This document shows positions 50,101-58,907 of a stretch of DNA of 64,000 nucleotides, one piece after another. The stretch lies in NCBI GenBank assembly GCA_964504565.1, contig CAZDEY010000005.1, forward strand, positions 62,001 to 126,000, given 5' to 3'. The notes beneath the pieces were generated by a model. The model was not told where the DNA came from. It saw only the letters and a program-made list of their open reading frames with translations, and ran no database searches. Origin of the DNA: Cesiribacter sp964504565. GTDB lineage: Bacteria > Bacteroidota > Bacteroidia > Cytophagales > Cyclobacteriaceae. The number at the start of each line of letters is the position of its first letter. Positions within the stretch are counted from its first letter, which is position 1. A program made the translations under genes and the position numbers.

Positions 50101-51583
50101 GGGTCATTCGCTTAATGCGGTGAAGCTATTAGGCCGAATAGAAAAACAAATGGGTTTTCACCTTACGCTAAAGGATATTTTTGAAAGACCAATTATAAAG
50201 GATTTAGCAAGCTATCTGGAAGGAGGTTATGTGCCTAAAACAAATTTGCATATACCCTTAACTCAACAGGAGTTTTACCCGGTTACTCAACCACAGTACG
50301 CTATTTGGTTAGCCGGGCTACAGGGAGAAAAATCAGTTGCCTATAATATGTTTATGGCTTTTGAAGTAAAGGGTGAGTTAGATTATGAGTTGTTGCAACA
50401 GGTTTTTAAAAAAATAATAGAAAAACACGAGGCATTAAGAACTAACTTCATCGAGTACAACGGCTATCCTCACCAAAAAATAAGCATGCTCGATAAAGCT
50501 CGTTTCGCAACCGATCTGTTTGAAATAGGGGATGAGTATATAGATAAATCGTTAGAGGAATATGTAAATCAAAAATTCGCTCTAGATCATGATTTGCTGC
50601 TGCGTATAGGAATTTTCAAAGGCTATAATGATAAAAATATTCTCGCTTTTGTTACCCATCATATTGTAATGGATGGCTGGTCGCTGGAAATTTTAATTAA
50701 AGAAGTTGTAGAAAGATATCAGGCTGCAATTACTGGAAAAGCCCTGATAGATAAAGTCCTGAAATTTCAGTTTAAAGATTACGCAAACTGGCAGGAAAAA
50801 CTAGAACGTAGTAGTAAGGCAAACAACGCTGAGTTTTGGCAAAGCTACTTAAAACATTATACCTGGAAGAATCTGGTGCCTTACGATCATACCATTCCAA
50901 CAAATAAGAATGGGGGAACTTACCATCATTTCAACTGGGATTCAAATTTTCTAAGTGTACTGGAGGGGCTGGCAAGCCGACTGAAAGTTACGCTACATAA
51001 CTTGTTGGTTGGAGCTTTTTATGCTACCCTATACAGTTGTTACGATCTTCAGGATATATGCATCGGCACAATTAACTCCGGCCGTTCCTACGCTGAACTT
51101 CACAACCAGATAGGCATGTACGTGAAAACATTGCCTTTAAGGATACAGCTAGGTGCTAATATGCAATTTTCGGATTTAGCGCTAACTGTACAAAATAATA
51201 TGTTGCTGATTGATAAGCATCAGGATATTCCTCAGGAAATATTCAGTAATATACGCTTAGAAGCAATTCTGGTACTTCAAAATCAGACCTTTGATTATGA
51301 AAATATTCAGATTAATGATCGTCTTAAACTTTCTCATTATCCGGTAAATCCTACTTTTAACCGCCTTCCTTTGCTTATCAATTTTACTAAAACCGAAGGT
51401 GGTTTACATGGCTCCGTTCATTATGATACCGGTAAGTACCAACCGGAATCATTAGAGTTGTTAATTATTCGTTTTGAAAAAATGCTTAATGAAATAATAG
51501 CAAACAACGGACTGCTGTTAGGTGAACTTGATATATACTTACCGTTCGAAGAAGAAGATATGGAAATAGATTTTAACTTTTAA
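47150..51583 (+). CDS. NRPS5: C - A(Gly) - T - C
   Basis: This 1477-aa synthetase has no docking domain and begins directly with a condensation domain (LTLPQQDIFFEQLLFATDPIYNIG; HHIITDG from H129). A has YTSGSTGNPKG (Y596) and NMYGPTETTIWS. Its pocket reads DILQLGMIWK, a glycine code identical to that of the interrupted A domain in NRPS2, but no oxygenase is inserted here. T has GGHSL with S987. A second intact condensation domain (HHIVMDG, H1170) ends the protein. Two readings are possible. As the last module, its terminal C could release or cyclise the product. As the first protein, its opening C could load an acyl starter, and its terminal C could hand the chain to NRPS1, whose own C domain is truncated. 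Gene order favours the first, domain logic the second. Confidence 0.92.
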   Translation: MRLTLPQQDIFFEQLLFATDPIYNIGAKIAIRGPLNPDLADKAYQILIQQHDAYRITIDSEGKQQIVNDYSAKLQFLDFSEEERAEAKALEYMDRTFKLPFKFQEDVWLHKFILIKVAPEFHYLFSVYHHIITDGWGTSLMFQRLVKNYNELLENNEVVSNYPFSYQDFVTEDEVYQTSDLYNADKEYWKQKFSNLPDNILLKKGEYNAKSARKELIIERDFYNKLAIIAREQGGSTFHLILATLYTYFSRISQNTNFAIGLPVLNRNTAAFKKTVGLFMGVSPLLFPFSLKDTFGNLIKNIRTQLRVDYRHQRFPLGKIIKELGLLGQAEQMFNITLSYEKQNYADHFANTKTTVIPLTHEAERVALALYIREFDEAEPVKIDFDYNLSFFDESTISVVVDHIQRLLNEICKDGNKKLNKYHYLSPEEENELLYEFNNTAFTYSDEETVVSLIDKAVKSSPGKVAVQDGEHALSYSALNSLSDKVADFLMNNAEEGGCQPVAVLMPRSVNLVVALLGVLKSGRAYIPLDPAFPEERIRYIIEHSKVGYVISDFDTVLQGADLNIITLDAIIENQNYKPLPDDYKVQSSNTAYIIYTSGSTGNPKGVAVPHAALANFLLSIQSVPGIKSSDTLFSVTTQSFDISALEFYLPLISGATLHICQAPVLQDPKAIMESIRQIRPEIIQATPSFYQMLINAGWQGNRKLKVLCGGDAINADLIGSLLNSCGSLWNMYGPTETTIWSSIKQITTPSDVGIIGKPINNTQFYILDASLNLLPKGSIGDIWIGGHGLAQGYYNDQELTERAFIDNPYRKGARIYRTGDKGRWTETGEIEFFGRNDYQIKVRGYRIEPGEIESKINRNSSIKSSVIIAHKQPNHNSILVAFVSLKEGGDLFNQDNLIAQLRKTLPEYMVPHKIIVLDQIPLTPNNKVDRKLLSTQVGALESTGQGRYVAPNTEMELMLCNFCQDVLQLPEPVGAQDNFFAIGGHSLNAVKLLGRIEKQMGFHLTLKDIFERPIIKDLASYLEGGYVPKTNLHIPLTQQEFYPVTQPQYAIWLAGLQGEKSVAYNMFMAFEVKGELDYELLQQVFKKIIEKHEALRTNFIEYNGYPHQKISMLDKARFATDLFEIGDEYIDKSLEEYVNQKFALDHDLLLRIGIFKGYNDKNILAFVTHHIVMDGWSLEILIKEVVERYQAAITGKALIDKVLKFQFKDYANWQEKLERSSKANNAEFWQSYLKHYTWKNLVPYDHTIPTNKNGGTYHHFNWDSNFLSVLEGLASRLKVTLHNLLVGAFYATLYSCYDLQDICIGTINSGRSYAELHNQIGMYVKTLPLRIQLGANMQFSDLALTVQNNMLLIDKHQDIPQEIFSNIRLEAILVLQNQTFDYENIQINDRLKLSHYPVNPTFNRLPLLINFTKTEGGLHGSVHYDTGKYQPESLELLIIRFEKMLNEIIANNGLLLGELDIYLPFEEEDMEIDFNF

Positions 51584-51606
51584 TCTCTCAATTCAACCTT
51601 ATTGAA

Positions 51607-53541
51607 ATGAAATACTTAAGCCTTAAAGGCAAATTTTTATTTATGTTGGCTTTTATTTTTATTAGCCCCTTACTGGTTCATTCCCAAAAGTTTAGCTTGG
51701 AAGAAGCAGATTCATTTTATCCTAATTCCGATACGTATAACAGTGATAATATTAGCTGGTCATATCTAAATGTTCCTGAAAACTGGGACGATAGCCAAAG
51801 CCAACAAATAAAAATAGCTGTTACTACTATTCATAACAGTTCAAATAATTCAAATGCTCCAGCGGTAGTATTTATTCAGGGCGGGCCCGGTGCCAGCGGT
51901 ATAGAAACTATCCGGCATTGGCGTAATCATCCGCTTAGAGAAAAAAATGATATTATACTTCTGGATTTAAGAGGCACGGGTTTCTCGCAACCCAGATTGT
52001 GCGAAGATTTAGGAACCAGGTTTGTTGAAATACTGGCAAAAAATCAGTCGCGGGAGCTGGATGAGCAACAAAAAGCCAATGCTTCCCTGGAGTGTAAGCA
52101 GGACTTGTTGAACCGTGGTATTGATATCAATGCGTATAACAGTTTCTCTATTGCTTATGATTTACATGCCCTTAAAGAAACTTTAGGGTATGATAAATGG
52201 GTGGTTTACGGAGTATCTTACGGTACTTACGTTGCGCAGGTATATGCCAGTTGGTTTCCCGAAGAAATAAAGAAAATAGTATTGGATTCGTCAGTATTGG
52301 ATATTCATACTTTTTACACTCAAAACACCAGCAACTACATGAGCGCATTGCAAAAGGTTTTTGATGGTTGTAAAGGAGACGCCGATTGTAACGAGCAGTA
52401 CCCCAATCTTGAGCAAGTTTACTATAACACAATTGCAGCTTTATCCACAAATCCTATAACCGTAAATGTAGATACAGATTTATCGCCCGAGGGTACATTT
52501 ACCTATAATGCGGAAGACTTTAAAATAGCTTTGCAGCAAGCTCTGTACAATAAGCAATTGGTCGAAGTAATTCCTCTTTTAATCTATCAATTTAGCGAAA
52601 GAAAATATTCAGCTCTAGAAAATTTAGCTACCTCTTTTACCTCCTTACTTAAAATGGATTATGGCGTATATTATTCAGTAAGTTGTACGGAAGCTTTACC
52701 CAATAACGAGCTGGACGCCTATAATAAGAATGCTGCTCAATTTGAGGGGCTAAAAGGAGGTCTGTCCTTTTATCAGTCCGATTTTTTGGTTTGCGATAAT
52801 TGGCAGTTAAATCCTTTAGATTCCTTGGTTAAACCTATCGTGCTTAAAAAAGCAGATTACCCGGTTTTAGTGTTTTCGGGTGAGTATGATCCTATAACTC
52901 CCGAATTTAACGGAAAAAAAGTAGCAGATTTATTTTCGAACAGTAAGGCCATTACCGGATTAACTTATGGCCACGTACCGAGCTTTACTCAAATAGGTAG
53001 CCAGGTTGCGGCAAGCTTTATTAATACCGGCAGCTACGATAGCCTGGCCTTTAGTGAAGCTATACCCTTAGCCTATGTAAAGAATATTACCTTAAATGCC
53101 GGTGTTCCAAAGTTGGCCAATAGCATTGGTCGCTTTGATGTATTATTCTTTGCTCCGCTGCTGATAGCATTACTTATTATGCTCTTTTTTGTCTTTTCTT
53201 ATATAGTAAAGTTAGCCCGCCGCCGGTATGCAACTTTGCCGGATAAGGTGATGAGAATTCTTACAATCTTTACCTCCTTCGCGGGCTTATCCGGTTTGGT
53301 TGGGCTTATTATAGCTTTAATGGAAGTAGCCAACCGAAACCAGTTTATATTAGCCTTTGGCCTGCCCTCCTCATTTGATTATCTTCAGAATATTTTGTTA
53401 GCGTTTTTGCTGCTTGCCGGCTCAACAATTATTTATTTCTTAATAAATGTTAAGAAAATCAGTGACAGGAGTGTCGTGTTTTCTCTCATTTTCTCACAAA
53501 TTCTTCTGGGTGTATATCTTTTTTATTGGGGAATAGTATGA
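51607..53541 (+). CDS. Secreted alpha/beta hydrolase (S33 peptidase-like) with C-terminal 4-TM tail
   Basis: This 644-aa protein has a signal peptide (1-27, KFLFMLAFIFISPLLVHSQ). The hydrolase domain resembles the proline-iminopeptidase/tripeptidyl-aminopeptidase group. It has the oxyanion sequence FIQGGPGASG, the nucleophile elbow GVSYGT (S204), an acid in GEYDPITPE (D428) and H456 in YGHVPS. After about residue 510 come four hydrophobic helices (FFAPLLIALLIMLFFVFSYIV, then ILTIFTSFAGLSGLVGLIIAL, YLQNILLAFLLLAGSTIIYF and the C-terminal segment). The catalytic domain should therefore be held at the periplasmic face of the inner membrane. Lying in the operon just after the exporter and last NRPS, it may trim a pro-peptide after export or protect the producer. 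The substrate is unknown, and a covalently fused membrane tail is unusual for the family. Confidence 0.8.
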   Translation: MKYLSLKGKFLFMLAFIFISPLLVHSQKFSLEEADSFYPNSDTYNSDNISWSYLNVPENWDDSQSQQIKIAVTTIHNSSNNSNAPAVVFIQGGPGASGIETIRHWRNHPLREKNDIILLDLRGTGFSQPRLCEDLGTRFVEILAKNQSRELDEQQKANASLECKQDLLNRGIDINAYNSFSIAYDLHALKETLGYDKWVVYGVSYGTYVAQVYASWFPEEIKKIVLDSSVLDIHTFYTQNTSNYMSALQKVFDGCKGDADCNEQYPNLEQVYYNTIAALSTNPITVNVDTDLSPEGTFTYNAEDFKIALQQALYNKQLVEVIPLLIYQFSERKYSALENLATSFTSLLKMDYGVYYSVSCTEALPNNELDAYNKNAAQFEGLKGGLSFYQSDFLVCDNWQLNPLDSLVKPIVLKKADYPVLVFSGEYDPITPEFNGKKVADLFSNSKAITGLTYGHVPSFTQIGSQVAASFINTGSYDSLAFSEAIPLAYVKNITLNAGVPKLANSIGRFDVLFFAPLLIALLIMLFFVFSYIVKLARRRYATLPDKVMRILTIFTSFAGLSGLVGLIIALMEVANRNQFILAFGLPSSFDYLQNILLAFLLLAGSTIIYFLINVKKISDRSVVFSLIFSQILLGVYLFYWGIV

Positions 53542-53596
53542 GGCTAACCCAACTTAATTTTTTACCCCGCAATACACAAGAATAAATTCCCTTGCA

Positions 53597-54967
53597 ATGG
53601 TAATAGAAGAGACGCAAAATACAGTATTAGCAGATAAGGCAGAACAATTTTTAGAAGCTCAGGAAGGTTTTGTTCCTCCGGTTCTTCCTTTAAATGAGTT
53701 TAAACTGCCCTATATTTTAGAAGGATTTAACTATCCGGTAAGCTCCTGGCCGATTCTGTTAGCACCGGAACTTACCAATAATTTAGCTGCAATAAGTACC
53801 AGCCTGTCCAGGTTATTGCAAAAAGTGCCTAATCTGTACTTTAAAGATGATATTGAGGAAATAGCTGATTTCTACTTTAATGGGGATCAGGATAGAGCCC
53901 AGTTTGCAATGCTATGCCTTGAAAAAGACCTTGAGGTTAGCAATCGTTGCGATCTTATATACACAGACGAAGGGTTTAAGGTCATGGAGGTTAATATGGG
54001 GTCTTCTATCGGCGGAATGGAAGTTCAGAATTTTGCCGAGTATATAAAAAAAATGCACCCGTTACTTAATAAGTCAAATACTGCTGATAAGTACATGTGC
54101 AGGCCTACCCAGTCAATATATATTGAGTTTATTCTACAGCAAATATTTAAGCTTTTTGGTGAAGATTTGCTAGAAGTGAACATATATTTGGTTAGTGAAA
54201 CACTGCCGGAAGAGATAAAACGGGCAAGTAAATTTTATAATCATCTTTTAGAAGAAGTACTTCACGCTACCGGGAAAAAAAGCAATGTATTTTTAGGAAG
54301 TATAGCCGAATTAAGATTTACAGGCGATGCTTTAACCTACGATAATGATAATGTACACGCCGTACTAATTTTTGATTTTTCATTAGTTAATATCACCCCC
54401 GATCTGTTTAGGGCTTTCATCATGGACAAGGTTTACTTTCCGGATAACCTTGCCACTATGTTTTTAAAAGACAAGCGAAATCTTGCCCTTTTGCAAGCCT
54501 TGGCTACAGACGGTAAACTTGAAGAAAATGATCGCAGGCTGGTTTTAACTAATATACCATGGACGGTAATAGTTGAGGAAAAACAAGTTGATTATGAGGG
54601 CGAAAAGCATGATTTGCAACTACTTTTATTTAATCGAAAAGATGAATTTGTAATAAAAGTAGCTGATGGCTTACAGGGTAAAGATGTTCATGTAGGTAAA
54701 TTCATAGATCAAGATAGCTGGCAAAAGCTTTTGGTTAAGGCATTCGTAAGTAAAAAGTATATAGCACAGCAATATTGTAAATCCGAAAGTCTAAAAGCTC
54801 CGAATTTAAATAATTTATGGGTGCCTCATACACTAGTTTGGGGTGCTTTTGGCTTTGGCAATACCTATGGCGGAGCCTGGGTAAGAATGTCCGAAGCGTC
54901 AAAAGATAGTGGAGTTATAAACTCTGCAACCGGAGCTACGGAAGGTGTTGTATTTGAATGTATTTGA
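53597..54967 (+). CDS. ATP-grasp-like protein of unknown role, first of a tandem pair
   Basis: This 456-aa soluble protein has no signal peptide. I do not recognise a named family with certainty. The stretch CDLIYTDEGFKVMEVNMGSS and the end GGAWVRMS...SGVINSATGAT look like the substrate and Mg/ATP regions of circularly permuted ATP-grasp or glutathionylspermidine-synthase-like ligases, where acidic and Asn residues bind metal. Lys-rich VIKVADGLQGKDVHVGKF could be the ATP-contacting strand and loop. It is clearly paralogous to the following gene: shared motifs include YPVSSWP, DFYFNGDQ, DKRNLALL, IPWT, and WGAFGFG. It could ligate an amino acid or amine to the peptide or make a precursor; these are guesses. 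It is 55 nt after the hydrolase and 27 nt before its paralogue, so it belongs to the operon. Confidence 0.6.
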   Translation: MVIEETQNTVLADKAEQFLEAQEGFVPPVLPLNEFKLPYILEGFNYPVSSWPILLAPELTNNLAAISTSLSRLLQKVPNLYFKDDIEEIADFYFNGDQDRAQFAMLCLEKDLEVSNRCDLIYTDEGFKVMEVNMGSSIGGMEVQNFAEYIKKMHPLLNKSNTADKYMCRPTQSIYIEFILQQIFKLFGEDLLEVNIYLVSETLPEEIKRASKFYNHLLEEVLHATGKKSNVFLGSIAELRFTGDALTYDNDNVHAVLIFDFSLVNITPDLFRAFIMDKVYFPDNLATMFLKDKRNLALLQALATDGKLEENDRRLVLTNIPWTVIVEEKQVDYEGEKHDLQLLLFNRKDEFVIKVADGLQGKDVHVGKFIDQDSWQKLLVKAFVSKKYIAQQYCKSESLKAPNLNNLWVPHTLVWGAFGFGNTYGGAWVRMSEASKDSGVINSATGATEGVVFECI

Positions 54968-54994
54968 TAAAACGTAATACTGATTTTTAAAGCT

Positions 54995-56389
54995 ATGAGC
55001 TATTCGGCTATTGAAACTGCGTTGGAAAATATTCTTTCTAGCCAGCAAGAATACTTTCAAATTCCCGGGTCTGAAAATTTGCCCTCCCGTATTTCTACAA
55101 ATGAAGAGAATGTAGTAAAATTGTTAAAGGATTATAAGTATCCGGTTAGTTCATGGCCGGTAATTATTGAACCAAAAGAAGCAAAGCAGCTCAAGAAGTT
55201 AACAACTACATTGCCTCAGCTATTGCAGAAAATTGTTAGCCTGAAATTTGATAACGATCCTGCCAAGGTTGCTGATTTTTACTTTAACGGAGATCAGGCT
55301 ATGGCTACCTATGCGCTGATGTGTCATGAAAAGTGTGTGCCTCTATCCAGCCGATTAGATTTGACACTTACCGATGGCGGTTTCAAGGTTTTGGAAGCAA
55401 ATATAGGTTCGTCTATAGGCGGTTGGCAGGTTCAGAGTTTTGAGTCTATAATCAGCAAAATGCATCCTGCGCTTACGGAGCTGCCATTAGCATTGCGGTT
55501 TAAGTCTGCAAATGTGCAGAAAGTTTATATGAAGTTTCTAGTCGACAGCATATTGGAAAGCCAGGTTGACATTGATAAAGAAATCAACATTTTCTTCTAT
55601 ATACAAAAGTCGCAGGGCAATGAAATTAGAAAAGACAGCATTCAATTTTTCAACGGTTTGCTACAGGAAGAATTAAGTAAGCGAGGTCTAGTAGGAAATG
55701 CTTACTCTGATGATTTTGATAAACTTAATTTAAATAACAGCGGACTGTTTCTAGGCTCTGTTCAACTACATGGCGTATTAATATTGAATCGCGACCCTGA
55801 AACTAATGTTCCGCCGGAATTATTCAGAGCATTTATAACGGATCACGTGCATCTGCAAGACCACTTGGGTATAAGTTTATTATCTGACAAGCGGAATTTG
55901 GCTTTGTTGCGGGAGTTAGCAGCTAATGATAAATTTAGAGAAGAGGAAAATGAACTGATGCTTAAAAGTATTCCCTGGACGGAAGCTTTAAGCAGAAAAA
56001 ATGTAACGTATAACGGAGAAGAATATGACCTGTTGGAACTTCTACGTCTTTACAAAGACCGAATGGTTATTAAAGCTGCTAAAGGTAAACAAGGTATAAA
56101 TGTTTTTATAGGTAAATTTTTAACCTCTGAACAATGGGAGAAAGCAATTGAAGAGGGTTTAGGCACCAGTGCGTATATTGTTCAGGAATTTAGTGATTCT
56201 AAAAGTTTTATAGCTCCGGATGGTAATAACTTATGGTCACCACACAAACTAATTTGGGGTGCTTTCGGCTTTGGAGATAAATACGGAGGAGTATGGGTAA
56301 GAATGTCAGCCGTTAAAACGGATAGAGGCGTAATCAATTCTGCCAGCGGTGCAGTAGAGGCAATAGTTTATGAATACGAAGTGGAATAG
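54995..56389 (+). CDS. ATP-grasp-like protein of unknown role, second of a tandem pair
   Basis: This 464-aa paralogue of the preceding gene has the same length and motif order: YPVSSWP (about 50), DFYFNGDQ (about 95), LDLTLTDGGFKVLEANIGSSIGG (about 125-147), DKRNLALLREL, IPWTEAL, VIKAAKGKQGINVFIGKF, NNLWSPHKLIWGAFGFGDKYGG, and VWVRMS...GVINSASGAVEA at the end. Retention of the same Glu/Asn-rich and Lys/Gly-rich stretches in both copies suggests both are catalytically active ligase-like enzymes, perhaps acting on two residues or forming a heterodimer. It is the last gene of the plus-strand operon and converges on the two-component genes. Assignment to the ATP-grasp superfamily is tentative and needs profile or structure comparison. 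Confidence 0.6.
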   Translation: MSYSAIETALENILSSQQEYFQIPGSENLPSRISTNEENVVKLLKDYKYPVSSWPVIIEPKEAKQLKKLTTTLPQLLQKIVSLKFDNDPAKVADFYFNGDQAMATYALMCHEKCVPLSSRLDLTLTDGGFKVLEANIGSSIGGWQVQSFESIISKMHPALTELPLALRFKSANVQKVYMKFLVDSILESQVDIDKEINIFFYIQKSQGNEIRKDSIQFFNGLLQEELSKRGLVGNAYSDDFDKLNLNNSGLFLGSVQLHGVLILNRDPETNVPPELFRAFITDHVHLQDHLGISLLSDKRNLALLRELAANDKFREEENELMLKSIPWTEALSRKNVTYNGEEYDLLELLRLYKDRMVIKAAKGKQGINVFIGKFLTSEQWEKAIEEGLGTSAYIVQEFSDSKSFIAPDGNNLWSPHKLIWGAFGFGDKYGGVWVRMSAVKTDRGVINSASGAVEAIVYEYEVE

Positions 56390-56408
56390 GGAAAAAATTG
56401 CAGGTACA

Positions 56409-57110
56409 CTATTGCAGCCATATTTCCTTAATCTGTTTGTACTTTGTACGTCCGATGGGTAAAACAATTCCGTTTTTTAATTTAAGCTTATACTGGCTAC
56501 CCGGTTTGGTAATTATTTCTTTTATCGCCGAGGTCTTAACTAAATAAGACTTATGCGTGCGAATGAAGATTTCCGGTAAAAGTTGCTCCAATTTTTCCAG
56601 CGATTTGTTGTGAAGTTCCTTTCTTCCGTCTTCCAGATATAACTCACTATAAACCCCGGCACCCTGTATATAAAGTAGTTCGTCAAGTTTAACTAATTGA
56701 ACATGATTCTTCTTTTTTACAGCTAAAAATTTAAGTTGCGAAGGTGTAATTCTATTATTTAAAATAATACGTTCAAAAGCGTGATTTAAGCGTTCACGAT
56801 TAAAAGGTTTAGGCACAAAGTCAAGTACTCCAAATTCAAAAGATGTAAGGGCAAACTCTTTTTGGGCCGATACTATAATGGTATCAAAAGATTCAGAAGC
56901 GTTTTCTTTCAGAATTTCAAAACCACTTTGTCCGTTTAAATTTATGTCTAACAGTAAAAGATCAGGCTTATTAGAGGTTATAATAGAATTAGCCTGAGAG
57001 ATTGACTCCACAATCTGTATCCTTTTCAGACTTTCTTTAAAGAATTCACGCGCCATACGTTCAATTCTTTTAGCAATTCTGCTCTCATCTTCTACAATTA
57101 AAATATTCAT
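56409..57110 (-). CDS. LytTR-family response regulator
   Basis: This 233-aa regulator has a receiver domain (1-120) and a LytTR DNA-binding domain (about 130-233). The receiver has ED at 7-8, the phospho-acceptor D55 in LLLLDINLNG, and lysine in PKPF. The LytTR part shows FLAVKKKNHVQLVKLDELLYIQGAG and RTHKSYLV...LPIGRTKY, as in the AgrA/LytR group. It lies 5 nt downstream of the sensor kinase gene and must be co-transcribed with it. It is convergent with the biosynthetic operon. Because it sits between the operon and the PPTase gene it probably controls the cluster, although no binding site was identified. Confidence 0.92.
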   Translation of the reverse strand: MNILIVEDESRIAKRIERMAREFFKESLKRIQIVESISQANSIITSNKPDLLLLDINLNGQSGFEILKENASESFDTIIVSAQKEFALTSFEFGVLDFVPKPFNRERLNHAFERIILNNRITPSQLKFLAVKKKNHVQLVKLDELLYIQGAGVYSELYLEDGRKELHNKSLEKLEQLLPEIFIRTHKSYLVKTSAIKEIITKPGSQYKLKLKNGIVLPIGRTKYKQIKEIWLQ

Positions 57111-57115
57111 TACGG

Positions 57116-58837
57116 CTAGTTATAAATAGTTATGGTATTTAGCCAGCCTTCATTCGTGGGCTCAGATTCAAATCTCCAGTTTTTGTTATAGCTCTCTTCC
57201 AATCTGGCCTTAATATATTTTGTGCCGGTGCCTTCTACTATAGACTTGTTTACGTTTCTGAGTGTGGCGTAAGTTAAAAAGGTATAGGTTTTAGAATTTT
57301 TATGCCGGTCAAAAATCAACTTGAATTTCATAGTACCATCTGCCGAAGGTGAACAATGTGTAATACTGTTTTCAAGAAGAGTATGAATAACAGCCGGTGG
57401 TATCTCTTCACATTCATCAATATTTTCATCTTCCCACATATAGGATATTTCTTTTCGGTATTTCATAATATCAATAAAGCTTTTGCAGAGCTCAATTTCT
57501 TGAAGTATAGTAATTTTACTGGAATCTTCTACCTGATTTAACAAGTCGAATTCTTTAGCTAAGGCTTCTATAAAGCGAACACCTACTGCAGGCGATTCTT
57601 CTACCCAGTCAACCAGAGAAGTTAATGTATTCATTAAGAAATGAGGTTGTATTTTTTTCTTGAGTAGTTCGTTTTTCAAAACTGTGGTCTGTATTAAAGA
57701 ATATTCATAAGATTTTTGCCGCTCTTTTTCTCTAATAAATAAAATATAGAACATACAGATGAGAAGAACCGAAAAACTAATTCCTAAAGTTTGATCATAG
57801 GCCTGCTGATTCTCTATAAAGTAATTAAGAATAACGTTTATTGATAATCCAATAAAAACAACTAATGCTCCATGCCTTTTTTTTAATAATGCATACCCTG
57901 CCATTATCTCCGAAGATGTCCACATACTTAGTGTAAGCAGGGCGGTAGTTTCATCATAGCTGCCATATTTATGATTTATAAAATAGATGCAGAGAAGAAT
58001 AATTAAGTAGGCTACTGAAAAAAACCTTTGTTTTGGTATAGCAAATTGGATTAAGAAGTATAGGGGTATTAGAAAGGAAATTAACAGAGTAAGGATGCTT
58101 ATTATTTCAAGCCTGTAATAGTGCCAGGAATAATGAATTGGGAAGTAAAAAATAGCATATTCTACAATGATTAATAAGAAAAAAAGTAAACTGGAAATGC
58201 CAAATAACAGAAAGGAAATAGTGTTTTTGTTATTAAAAAACAGAATTAAAAAGTAAAAGCCGATAATTAAAAAGCCGCCTGCTAATATATTGGCAAAGAT
58301 TGTACGAGTATAGTTATATTCGGTTAGTTCTGTAAAACCTGCTACAATTGCATCAGGATGACGCTTATCCTGACTGTAGTAGGCTTGCGACATTCGCAGG
58401 GCTAATGTATGTTGTCCTTGCATTGGTAAGCTGTCCGGTAGCAGAAAGGTTCTTGTCATTTGTCCCTGACGGGCTGTTTCGTTTCCTACCTGACCATTAA
58501 TTCCTATTAAAACTCCGTCCCAGTAAGCTTCATAAGCGCCAAAAGTTGAAATCCCAACTCCTAAAGGTTTAAATTGTATCAGTTTGTTTTCTAAATTAAA
58601 GTGTATGCGAGCCCAAAATATCTTATTTTTAAAGCGACTAGTTCGATTCCTTTTCCAATTTGTCTTGCCTAAGATTTTTTGGCGAGAGAGTGTATCGTCT
58701 TCAACATTGTATTCCACATTTGTACCCATTACGTATTTTGGGTCATCGCAGGCAAAAAGACTGAGCAAAAATAAAAGGTAAATTATTGCTTGAAGAGTAT
58801 ATTTTTCAATGTTTTTGAACAGAAGACTTGTTGTCAT
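57116..58837 (-). CDS. LytS-type sensor histidine kinase with 7TM-like membrane region
   Basis: This 573-aa kinase has a hydrophobic N-terminus containing LSLFACDD, a possible lipobox. An extracytoplasmic beta-rich region follows (about 35-175; FGAYEAYWDGVLIGINGQVG), like the ligand-binding domains of 7TMR-DISM sensors. About six to seven membrane helices span 175-370. The His-kinase core has IQPHFLMNTL with H399 as the phospho-acceptor, and an N-box in HTLLENSITH. The C-terminal ATPase lobe is short and lacks an obvious complete glycine box, ending at TGTKYIKARLEE. It is the first gene of the minus-strand pair and shares a 70-bp divergent promoter region with the PPTase gene. It could sense the product, a related sugar or peptide, or envelope state. 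Confidence 0.9.
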   Translation of the reverse strand: MTTSLLFKNIEKYTLQAIIYLLFLLSLFACDDPKYVMGTNVEYNVEDDTLSRQKILGKTNWKRNRTSRFKNKIFWARIHFNLENKLIQFKPLGVGISTFGAYEAYWDGVLIGINGQVGNETARQGQMTRTFLLPDSLPMQGQHTLALRMSQAYYSQDKRHPDAIVAGFTELTEYNYTRTIFANILAGGFLIIGFYFLILFFNNKNTISFLLFGISSLLFFLLIIVEYAIFYFPIHYSWHYYRLEIISILTLLISFLIPLYFLIQFAIPKQRFFSVAYLIILLCIYFINHKYGSYDETTALLTLSMWTSSEIMAGYALLKKRHGALVVFIGLSINVILNYFIENQQAYDQTLGISFSVLLICMFYILFIREKERQKSYEYSLIQTTVLKNELLKKKIQPHFLMNTLTSLVDWVEESPAVGVRFIEALAKEFDLLNQVEDSSKITILQEIELCKSFIDIMKYRKEISYMWEDENIDECEEIPPAVIHTLLENSITHCSPSADGTMKFKLIFDRHKNSKTYTFLTYATLRNVNKSIVEGTGTKYIKARLEESYNKNWRFESEPTNEGWLNTITIYN

Positions 58838-58907
58838 ATAAAAGGTAAGAGGAATGTTTTGAATAGAACGGTGAAAATTGAACTGAAAATTTTGGATATT
58901 ATATATT

